From positions 1,226,001 to 1,290,000 of the forward strand of contig CP054185.1 in the NCBI GenBank assembly GCA_015180985.1: DNA of 64,000 nucleotides, given 5' to 3'. Position numbers and translations under genes: made by a program. Below the pieces are notes generated by a model. That model was not told where the DNA came from. It saw only the letters and a program-made list of their open reading frames with translations, and ran no database searches. This DNA is from Flammeovirgaceae bacterium (GTDB lineage: Bacteria > Bacteroidota > Bacteroidia > Cytophagales > Cyclobacteriaceae). Positions 41,371 through 47,914 of this stretch are shown one piece after another (the first letter of the stretch is position 1; each line of letters begins with the position of its first letter).

Positions 41371-42135
41371 ATGGAAAAGGTAAAAGAAAGACAGAGCTAT
41401 GTGCACTTTCACGGTGCACCTGCCAAAGGAAAAATTTTAATGGTGGCGAGTTCGCCATCGGTATCCAAACAAACCGGCTGGCCCATCGGGTTCTGGGCGG
41501 CTGAGTTAACACACCCGCTGCGGGTGTTTCAGGAAGCAGGGTATGAAGTGGAGTTGGTATCCACCGAAGGCGGCAAACTGGAAATGGACGGGTTCTCTAA
41601 TCCAACCGATGCCAGCGGCTACTCGGCACATGATGTAATTTCACTTGGTTACCTGCAGCAGGATTGGTTTAACAAAATGCTGGCCAACACCCGCAAACTT
41701 ACTGAGGTAAAACCTGCTGACTATGCGGCCATCTTTTTAGTAGGTGGCCAGGGCCCGATGTACACCTTTCGCGGCAACAAGGAATTGGAAAAACTTTTTG
41801 TGTCATTTTATGAAGCTGGTAAACCCAGTGCAGCGGTTTGTCACAGCACAACACTGTTACTCGAAGCAAAAAAGTCAAACGGTGAATTGTTGGTGAAAGG
41901 CAAAACCTGGACAGGCTTTGCCGATGCCGAAGAGGAATTTGCCGACAAGGCCGTGGGCATGAAGATTCAACCTTATCGCATTGAAGACGAAGCGCGAAAA
42001 ATTTCCGGCACCAACTTCAAAGTGGCTGCTCCCTTCTCATCGTATGCGATTGCCGATGGCAACCTGGTTACTGGTCAGCAACAAAATTCCGGGGCGGCTG
42101 CTGCCGAAATGGTGGTGGAGTTACTTGGCAAGTAA
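41371..42135 (+). CDS. DJ-1/PfpI family (type 1 glutamine amidotransferase-like) protein
   Basis: A 254-residue protein with the catalytic nucleophile in AVCHSTT (Cys157). The family pattern includes KGKILMVASSPSVSKQTGWPIGFWAAELTHPLRVFQEAGYEVELVSTEGGKLEMDG and AAIFLVGGQGPMYTFRGN. Members of this Hsp31-like clade degrade methylglyoxal as glutathione-independent glyoxalases or repair glycated substrates; the residues fit but do not prove it. It is divergent from hxlR and is followed after one base by a DUF481 gene. Nearby oxidoreductases suggest a carbonyl or electrophile stress setting. Confidence 0.92.
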   Translation: MEKVKERQSYVHFHGAPAKGKILMVASSPSVSKQTGWPIGFWAAELTHPLRVFQEAGYEVELVSTEGGKLEMDGFSNPTDASGYSAHDVISLGYLQQDWFNKMLANTRKLTEVKPADYAAIFLVGGQGPMYTFRGNKELEKLFVSFYEAGKPSAAVCHSTTLLLEAKKSNGELLVKGKTWTGFADAEEEFADKAVGMKIQPYRIEDEARKISGTNFKVAAPFSSYAIADGNLVTGQQQNSGAAAAEMVVELLGK

Positions 42136-42136
42136 C

Positions 42137-42916
42137 ATGAAGCTGATTGCTTTTTATTTAATCGTAGGATTAGCAGGAGTGCCTATGTGCATCCCTGCTG
42201 TTGCACAATTGAATGAGAGCGATACAGCCAGTTTTCAAGTGCGTACAGGTGCAACCGGTGCATGGCAAAAAGGAAATGTCGATTTACTTGTGTTGCGTGC
42301 CCGGTTGGAATTGGTTTCCAACAGTAAGCGGAGTTTGGTTTTCAAATCCCAAAACAACAGCCTTTACCAGCAGTTTAGCGGCTTTAAAGCCGACAACGAC
42401 ATGTATAGCCGCAACTATCTTTATTACCATCCTTTTCGCAAGGTGTATCCATTCGCGATGGTTTATCTGCAAACGAACTATCGCAGGCAAATTGATTTTC
42501 GGTGGTTTGGTGGTGTGGGTACTACATGGCAGTTTGTACAAAAGCCTGCAACAAATCTGAAAGTATCGGCCAGTGTTATCTATGAAGAGACTGACTTTAG
42601 AAATCAACAATTCAACGAAGAGTTTTATAACGGAAACAACACCATCTGCCTCTGGCGGGCTACGGCTTACCTGGCTGGCTGGCACCGGTTGTTGAATAAC
42701 CGACTAAGACTTTTTTACACGGCCTATTGGCAACCGGGTTTGGATGAAGTAACGAACAACCGTGCACAACTGGATGCGGGTTTGGACTTTCCCGTATGGA
42801 GAGGATTGAGTTTTTTATTGCAATACAATTTCTATTACGAGCAGATCGTGGCCGCATCAGTTAAACAACACGACCGCATCCTTACATTCGGTATCAGCTG
42901 TCAATTCAAAAAATAA
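42137..42916 (+). CDS. DUF481 family outer-membrane protein
   Basis: A 259-residue exported protein with a signal peptide (FYLIVGLAGVPMCIPAVAQ). The rest alternates as beta strands, with NSLYQQFSGFKADND, YLQTNYRRQIDFRWFGGVGTTWQF, WHRLLNNRLRLFYTAYWQPG, LDAGLDFPVWRGLSFLLQYNFYYE and the final RILTFGISCQFKK, matching DUF481 (YdiY-type salt-induced porins of unknown substrate). The start lies one base after the DJ-1 stop, so they are translationally linked. A longer frame opens at 41981, but it lies within the DJ-1 gene and lacks the signal peptide. Confidence 0.86.
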   Translation: MKLIAFYLIVGLAGVPMCIPAVAQLNESDTASFQVRTGATGAWQKGNVDLLVLRARLELVSNSKRSLVFKSQNNSLYQQFSGFKADNDMYSRNYLYYHPFRKVYPFAMVYLQTNYRRQIDFRWFGGVGTTWQFVQKPATNLKVSASVIYEETDFRNQQFNEEFYNGNNTICLWRATAYLAGWHRLLNNRLRLFYTAYWQPGLDEVTNNRAQLDAGLDFPVWRGLSFLLQYNFYYEQIVAASVKQHDRILTFGISCQFKK

Positions 42917-42920
42917 GTTT

Positions 42921-43856
42921 ATGATTATCAAACGAAATTTTAACCCGGTACGCGTAATCGGCTATGTAAGAAGTGAAATTGTTTTTTCACTTCTTACCGG
43001 TGTAGTAGTGTGGGCATTGTATCGCTACGGCATTAGTCAGGTGGCATTGCCTTTTTCGGTAGCGGCCATTTTGGGCAGTGCGTTGGCCATCTTCATTGCT
43101 TTTCGCAACAACAGCGCCTACGGAAGGTGGTGGGAAGCGCGCACCTTGTGGGGCGGCATTGTAAACTCCAGCCGGGTATTGGCGCGCCTCATCATTACGT
43201 TTACCGATAGCCACGCACACCAACCAAACTACGATGCTGCACGCAGCGTATCGTTTAAGAAGCAAATGATTTACCTGTGCATTGCCTGGGTGCATGCCTT
43301 GCGATTGCATTTACGCGGGCAGGAAGATTGGGATGCGCTGAAGCCCTTCGTGAGTGATGAAGATTTTAGTGCACTCAGGCAAAGTCAGCATAAGCCAAAT
43401 TTCCTGCACTTGCTTACGGGCCGAAAAATTTATGCCGCCATGGGCAATGGTACGCTGGGCGGATTTGATTCTTTTCAGATGGAAGGACAGTTGCTGGCGC
43501 TGGCCAATTACCAGGGTGGGTGTGAGCGCATCAAAAATACCCCGCTGTTGCGGCAGTACGATTATTTTACGCGACTGTTTTTATATGCCTTTATGCTGTT
43601 GCTGCCGCTTACCTTGATTGGCGATTTCAGTCGCCTGGGTATCGATTACCTCATGCTGCCCGTATCGCTTATTATTTCATTTGTGTTTGCCATACTGGCC
43701 AAAGTGGGCGAGGTAAATGAAGATCCGTTTGAAAACCGGATTACCGATGTGCCCCTAAGTGCCCTGTGCAATACGATTGAACGCGACTTGAAAGAAATGC
43801 TGGGAGAGAAGAACTTACCGCCTGCGGTTAAACCAGAAAATGGATTTATATATTAG
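42921..43856 (+). CDS. Bestrophin family ion channel
   Basis: A 311-residue membrane protein with the bestrophin/UPF0187 pattern: IIKRNFNPVRVIGYVRSEIVFSLLTGVVVWALYRYG, then AAILGSALAIFIAFRNNSAYGRWWEARTLWGGIVNSSRVLARLI, the hallmark AFRNNxxYxRWWEAR motif. A later QYDYFTRLFLYAFMLLLPLTLIGDFSRLGIDYLMLPVSLIISFVFAILAKVG gives the second membrane region. Bacterial bestrophins are pentameric channels for small cations or anions. It starts 4 bases after the DUF481 gene in the same run. Confidence 0.94.
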   Translation: MIIKRNFNPVRVIGYVRSEIVFSLLTGVVVWALYRYGISQVALPFSVAAILGSALAIFIAFRNNSAYGRWWEARTLWGGIVNSSRVLARLIITFTDSHAHQPNYDAARSVSFKKQMIYLCIAWVHALRLHLRGQEDWDALKPFVSDEDFSALRQSQHKPNFLHLLTGRKIYAAMGNGTLGGFDSFQMEGQLLALANYQGGCERIKNTPLLRQYDYFTRLFLYAFMLLLPLTLIGDFSRLGIDYLMLPVSLIISFVFAILAKVGEVNEDPFENRITDVPLSALCNTIERDLKEMLGEKNLPPAVKPENGFIY

Positions 43857-43879
43857 GGGAACATCAATAGCTGTTCATC

Positions 43880-44497
43880 ATGAAAATCGCCATCATCGGA
43901 ACCGGTAACGTAGGCGGGGCGTTGGCCACGGCCTGGGCAAAAGCCGGACATACTATTTTTTTGGGTGTTCAAAACACCAGCGACTTTAAAGGAAAGGAAC
44001 TGCTTAAAAATGCGAATACCAGCGTTCATCCGGTACAAGCTGCTGTGCGCGAAGCGGAAGTTATAGTAGTAGCCACACCTGCACCGGTGGCAGCAGCGGT
44101 AGCCCAATCGTTGGGGGATACAACAGGCAAAGTAATCATCGATGCCATGAACGTGGTGATGGGCCGTGGCCCGGCAGGATTCTCCAACACAGCTGATGCC
44201 ATCTTAGCAAACACCGCTACGCGCGATGTGGTGAAGAGCTTTAATACTACCGGTTTCAATAACATGAAAAACCCAACGTACGGGAACATGGCCATCGACA
44301 TGTTTATGGCTGGCGATAGCGAAAAAGGAAAGAAGATTGTACATCATCTGGCGTTGGATGCTGGCTTTGCCGAGTGCTACGATGTGGGCGGCAACGATAA
44401 ATTTCAATTGATGGAGCAGTTCGCCTTTTTCTGGATTAACCTGGCCATGATGCGCGGGCAGGGGCGGGAAATTGGTTTTAAACTGCTGAAGCGCTAG
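43880..44497 (+). CDS. NADPH-dependent F420 reductase-like NAD(P)-binding protein (paralogue)
   Basis: A 205-residue Rossmann protein: AIIGTGNVGGALATAWAKAGHTIFLGV binds the cofactor, DAMNVVMGRGPAGF and VVKSFNTTGFNNMKNPTYG follow, with QLMEQFAFFWINLAMMRGQGREIGFKLLKR at the end. It is the same family as the protein at 38173 but only distantly similar. Its natural substrate is unknown. It lies 23 bases downstream of the bestrophin gene and ends a run that began with the DJ-1 gene. Confidence 0.87.
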   Translation: MKIAIIGTGNVGGALATAWAKAGHTIFLGVQNTSDFKGKELLKNANTSVHPVQAAVREAEVIVVATPAPVAAAVAQSLGDTTGKVIIDAMNVVMGRGPAGFSNTADAILANTATRDVVKSFNTTGFNNMKNPTYGNMAIDMFMAGDSEKGKKIVHHLALDAGFAECYDVGGNDKFQLMEQFAFFWINLAMMRGQGREIGFKLLKR

Positions 44498-44554
44498 CCT
44501 GTAATAACAGTCTTTCTGGAGGTTTGTGCGACCAGGAACAATTTCAGTTAAATA

Positions 44555-44585
44555 GTTGTATATACAACAATTGTATATAACTTTG
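44555..44585 (+). promoter_or_regulatory. Promoter and putative MarR operator of the pirin operon
   Basis: The perfect 14-bp palindrome GTTGTATATACAAC (44555-44568) is followed by AATTGTAT and a perfect -7 box TAACTTTG (44578-44585). The first pirin ATG is 24 bases downstream of the box. It matches the marR promoter element at 33383 in 19 of 21 positions and in spacing, so a common regulator is probable. Confidence 0.72.
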
Positions 44586-44608
44586 TTTAACCTTTAATCC
44601 AGAAAGTA

Positions 44609-45319
44609 ATGAAAACCGTTTTGCACAAAGCCAATACCCGTGGCCATGCCAACCATGGCTGGCTTGATACCAGTCATACATTCAGTTTTGCTCATTATTA
44701 TAATCCGCAGCGCATGCATTTTGGCGCTCTGCGCGTTTTAAACGATGATTTTGTGGAGGGAGGCATGGGCTTTGGCCGTCATCCACACGATAACATGGAG
44801 ATTGTTTCAATACCGCTTTCGGGCGACCTGGAGCATAAAGACAGCATGGGCAATGTGGCCGTTATCCGACAAAACGATGTGCAGATAATGAGTGCCGGAA
44901 CGGGCGTGTACCACAGCGAATACAATAAGAATAAGGATAAGAAAGTAAACTTTCTTCAAATCTGGGTTTTCCCGAAGGTGCGCAACATTGACCCGCGATA
45001 CGACCAGCTTACCTTCAAGCCGGAAGACCGCATCAACAAACTCCAGCAAATTGTAAGTCCGTTAAAAGAGGACAAAGGTATATGGATTAACCAGGATGCA
45101 TGGTTCCATTTAGGAACACTGAAGAAAGGGTTCGAAACAACGTATCAAATTAAAAAGGAAGGAAATGGCTTGTATGCCTTTGTTATTGAGGGTGATGTAA
45201 CAATTAACAGTCAATCGCTGAACAAGCGTGATGGGTTCGGTGTTTGGGAAACACAGGCCATTAAGATTTTAGCAGATAGTGATGCCGAACTATTATTAAT
45301 TGAAGTGCCAATGAACTAA
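44609..45319 (+). CDS. Pirin family protein
   Basis: A 236-residue bicupin. The N-terminal motif GFGRHPHDNMEIVS and later GVYHSEYN provide the metal ligands His58, His60, His102 and Glu104, all four matching human pirin, so an iron or other divalent metal should bind. YhhW-type pirins have quercetinase activity; others are redox sensors. It is the first gene of the run pirin-pirin-nitroreductase-OsmC, downstream of a MarR-type operator and promoter. Confidence 0.95.
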   Translation: MKTVLHKANTRGHANHGWLDTSHTFSFAHYYNPQRMHFGALRVLNDDFVEGGMGFGRHPHDNMEIVSIPLSGDLEHKDSMGNVAVIRQNDVQIMSAGTGVYHSEYNKNKDKKVNFLQIWVFPKVRNIDPRYDQLTFKPEDRINKLQQIVSPLKEDKGIWINQDAWFHLGTLKKGFETTYQIKKEGNGLYAFVIEGDVTINSQSLNKRDGFGVWETQAIKILADSDAELLLIEVPMN

Positions 45320-45332
45320 TACTAATCTTACT

Positions 45333-45367
45333 ACCCCCCTCTCTCCTTTTGAGAGGGGTAGGGGGGT
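45333..45367. repeat. REP-like palindrome between the two pirin genes
   Basis: CCCCTCTC (45336-45343) pairs with GAGAGGGG (45351-45358) around TCCTTTT, with extra C and G runs outside. The motif, including the trailing GGGGGGTTAGG, resembles short dispersed palindromes seen between genes of many Bacteroidota. There is no T run, so terminator activity is doubtful; it may stabilise mRNA. Confidence 0.5.
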
Positions 45368-45387
45368 TAGGTAAAAAAATCAACCAC

Positions 45388-46257
45388 ATGAAACACAGAT
45401 CTGTAAGTCGTTTACTTTATGCCCACATGGTCGATATGGGCGGCTTCCCGGTAAGGCAACCGCTGCCAACCAATCAGGTGGATCAGATTGATCCCTTTTT
45501 GCTCTTGCATCATGCCGATGTAAAGGCGCCAACCCAGGTTGATCCGGATGATGCCGGTATCGGTCCGCATCCACACCGTGGATTTTCACCTGTCACCTTT
45601 ATTTTCAAAGGGGGGGTTCATCATCGCGACAGCCGCGGAAATGACAGTACCATTTATGCCGGTGGTGCCCAGTGGATGAATGCAGGTATGGGCATTATTC
45701 ACAGCGAACGCCCTCCGCACGATATCCATGAAATCGGGGGAAGACAGGAGATTATTCAATTATGGATAAACACACCGGCAAAGAACAAAATGGATCAACC
45801 GATGTATTTCGCCATCAAAGCAGAAGAAGTTCCTTCATTTCGCAGTGATGATGGTAACGTGAAGGTCAACGTTTTTGCCGGTGATATTTCGGGTACGAAA
45901 GGCCCGGCACCTTCGCAAACTGCGGTTAATGCGGCCACGCTTGAGTTTACAAAAGGAGGGACTGTATCAATTCCACTGCCGGCAAATCACAACGCGCTCA
46001 TCTATTTGCTGGATGGTAAATTGTCTGTTGAAGGTTTTGGATTAGTCGAAGGCTTACACGTGGTTCATTTTAAGAATGATGGAGATGGAATAGCGGCTAC
46101 TGCTTTGGAAGATACCCGCGTGCTGCTGTTAAGCGGAGAGCCGTTGAACGAAAAGGTGGTATCGTATGGCCCGTTTGTGATGAACACTCAAACACAAATA
46201 TTGGAAGCCATGCGCGATTACCAGATGGGTAAAATGGGTGTATTGATTGAAGAATGA
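45388..46257 (+). CDS. Second pirin family protein
   Basis: A 289-residue pirin (ATG at 45388; the frame opens 13 codons earlier within the repeat). Metal ligands are His61 and His63 in GPHPHRGF, His105 and Glu107 in IIHSERP, with GFSPVTFIFKGGVHHRDSRGNDSTIYAGGAQWMNAGMG between them. The C-terminal cupin (NALIYLLDGKLSVEG ... VLLLSGEPLNEKVVSYGPFVMNTQTQILEAMRDYQMGK) is longer than in the first pirin. This second form matches the widespread PirA/YhaK group. Its stop overlaps the nitroreductase start by 4 bases. Confidence 0.95.
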   Translation: MKHRSVSRLLYAHMVDMGGFPVRQPLPTNQVDQIDPFLLLHHADVKAPTQVDPDDAGIGPHPHRGFSPVTFIFKGGVHHRDSRGNDSTIYAGGAQWMNAGMGIIHSERPPHDIHEIGGRQEIIQLWINTPAKNKMDQPMYFAIKAEEVPSFRSDDGNVKVNVFAGDISGTKGPAPSQTAVNAATLEFTKGGTVSIPLPANHNALIYLLDGKLSVEGFGLVEGLHVVHFKNDGDGIAATALEDTRVLLLSGEPLNEKVVSYGPFVMNTQTQILEAMRDYQMGKMGVLIEE

Positions 46258-46862
46258 TCATGGAAACACAGATCGTACAGAAAGCAACATCAACAGAATT
46301 TGATGCGCCCCTGCTGGAAGTTATCCGGCAACGGAGAAGCCTGCGGGCATTTGCCGATAAACCGGTTGAAGCAGAAAAAATTAGGAGCCTGTTTGAAGCG
46401 GCACGCTGGGCGCCATCCAGCGTAAACGAGCAACCCTGGCGGTATATTTATGCCACACAGGACCAGCCGGAACTTTGGAACAGAATTTTCGAAACCCTCA
46501 ATGAAGGAAATCGGGTGTGGGTTAAACGGTCCCCGTTGCTGATCGTGAGTTTCACGCTGAGGAACTTTTCTAGAAACGACAGACCCAATGCATCGGCTGT
46601 ATATGATTTAGGTGCGGCCAATGCATTCCTTTCTTTGCAGGCAACCGCTTTAGGGTTAACCGTCCATCAGATGGGCGGGTTTGATAAAGAAAAAGCCAGA
46701 ATTGCTCTCCGCATACCCGATGCATTTGAAATGGGTGTTATCCTGGCGGTTGGTTATCCCGGCAATCCTGACGAACTTCCGGAGCCGCTTAGGCAGCGGG
46801 AACTGACCCCCCGTGTACGGAATGTGCAGGCCGAGTTTGTCAGGAATGATTCTATTCAGTAA
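46254..46862 (+). CDS. Nitroreductase family FMN oxidoreductase
   Basis: A 202-residue flavoenzyme. The FMN-binding signature is RQRRSLRAFADKPVEAEKIRSLFEAARWAPSSVNEQPWRYIYAT, then ASAVYDLGAANAFLSLQATALGLTVHQMGGF and GVILAVGYPG. Such proteins reduce nitroaromatics and quinones by two electrons using NAD(P)H. ATG at 46254 overlaps the pirin stop; an alternative ATG is at 46260. It lies in the pirin-OsmC run and fits an electrophile-detoxifying operon. Confidence 0.95.
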   Translation: MIMETQIVQKATSTEFDAPLLEVIRQRRSLRAFADKPVEAEKIRSLFEAARWAPSSVNEQPWRYIYATQDQPELWNRIFETLNEGNRVWVKRSPLLIVSFTLRNFSRNDRPNASAVYDLGAANAFLSLQATALGLTVHQMGGFDKEKARIALRIPDAFEMGVILAVGYPGNPDELPEPLRQRELTPRVRNVQAEFVRNDSIQ

Positions 46863-46864
46863 CT

Positions 46865-47278
46865 ATGGAAACCAACGAAATTCAAACTGCTGTAGCCATC
46901 ATCGGCACTGATGTTTACAAAACCGAACTCACTGCGCGCACTCACACTGTCATAGCCGATGAACCTGTTGATGTGGGCGGCAAAGACCTGGGCCCGCGTC
47001 CGGGCGATTTTGTACGAATGGGCCTGGCCTCCTGCACGGCCATCACACTGCGAATGTATGCCAACCGCAAGAATATGGATGTCCGCCAAATCAAGGTAAG
47101 CGTTTCAAACGGTGCATTCGATGGGAAGACGAGTTACAAAACTGAAATTGAAATAACAGGCAATGTGAGTGACGATCAAAAACAACGACTTATGCAAATT
47201 GCCAAACTTTGCCCGGTACATAAGGTATTAACTAATCCGATTGAAATTGATACATCGTTGTTAGTTGTAGGTTTTTAG
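46865..47278 (+). CDS. OsmC/Ohr family peroxiredoxin-like protein
   Basis: A 137-residue OsmC-type thiol peroxidase. The two conserved cysteines are Cys57 in GLASCTAITLRM and Cys116 in KLCPVHKVLTNP, and the middle pattern NRKNMDVRQIKVSV is typical. Members reduce organic hydroperoxides. It starts 2 bases after the nitroreductase stop. Its TAG stop is the first triplet of a 152-bp inverted-repeat element, so the element borders the gene exactly. Confidence 0.94.
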   Translation: METNEIQTAVAIIGTDVYKTELTARTHTVIADEPVDVGGKDLGPRPGDFVRMGLASCTAITLRMYANRKNMDVRQIKVSVSNGAFDGKTSYKTEIEITGNVSDDQKQRLMQIAKLCPVHKVLTNPIEIDTSLLVVGF

Positions 47279-47427
47279 AAGCCATCTCAAAAATCAGGCT
47301 AACCACAAAGTAACACAGAGAAAGCACAAAGGTCACAAAGAAAGAGGTCAGTATATTGTGTTTCTCCGTGTTCTTTGTGTGTACTTAGTGGCCTTTGTGG
47401 TTAAGTTTATTTTTGAGATGGCTTCTA
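47276..47427. repeat. 152-bp MITE-like element with perfect 19-bp terminal inverted repeats
   Basis: TAGAAGCCATCTCAAAAAT (47276-47294) is repeated in perfect inverse at 47409-47427. Inside, AACCACAAAG (47301-47310) pairs with CTTTGTGGTT (47393-47402), and further CACAAAG / CTTTGTG copies fill the arms, so the whole element can fold into one long hairpin. It encodes nothing. It looks like a non-autonomous mobile palindrome; no target duplication or transposase is visible. Confidence 0.72.
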
Positions 47428-47481
47428 GTTTTGTAAGATGTTGCCAACAACTAACAACGATCAACTAACAACTTTATCAAA

Positions 47482-47910
47482 ATGAAAGACATCACAAAAA
47501 AATACACCAATGGCGAAGTAACCATTGTATGGAAGCCCGACCTGTGCATCCACTCCACCATCTGCTTTAAAGGCCTTCCTGCTGTGTTTGATCCGAAAAA
47601 GCGGCCGTGGGTTACCCCGGAGGGGTCAACTACAGAAAAGATTATAGAGCAGGTAAAAAAATGCCCCTCGGGTGCGCTAAGCTATTACCTGAACCGCGAT
47701 GCTGCTGAAGAAAAAGTTAGGGTGGAAGCCGAAACCATTGTGGAGCCAACACCCAACGGTCCGTTAATGGTGTATGGCAACGTGGTGGTAAAGGACAGCA
47801 AAGGAACGCTTACCAAAAAGAACAATGCCACCGCGTTCTGCCGCTGCGGAGCTTCCAACAACAAACCCTTCTGTGACGGCTCGCATCGGAAAATTGGGTT
47901 TGTGGGGTGA
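47482..47910 (+). CDS. Fe-S protein with Fer4_19 and CDGSH domains
   Basis: A 142-residue fusion. The first 70 residues are a YjdI-type Fer4_19 mono-cluster domain with cysteines 22, 28 and 61 (DLCIHSTICFKG ... KCPSGALSYYL). The C-terminal part has the CDGSH zinc-finger-like [2Fe-2S] motif with Cys120, Cys122, Cys131 and His135 (FCRCGASNNKPFCDGSH). Such proteins probably move electrons or sense redox state. It starts 55 bases after the palindromic element and ends 5 bases before the convergent M1 peptidase gene. Confidence 0.94.
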   Translation: MKDITKKYTNGEVTIVWKPDLCIHSTICFKGLPAVFDPKKRPWVTPEGSTTEKIIEQVKKCPSGALSYYLNRDAAEEKVRVEAETIVEPTPNGPLMVYGNVVVKDSKGTLTKKNNATAFCRCGASNNKPFCDGSHRKIGFVG

Positions 47911-47914
47911 ATAA

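Noticed and set aside
41981..42136. N-terminal extension of the DUF481 frame
   Set aside because: It lies inside the DJ-1 gene in another frame and would bury the signal peptide that starts at 42137.
47281..47427. Possible CRISPR or insertion sequence at the CACAAAG repeats
   Set aside because: The repeats are irregular, form inverted not direct arrays, have no spacers, and there is no transposase; treated as a MITE-like palindrome.
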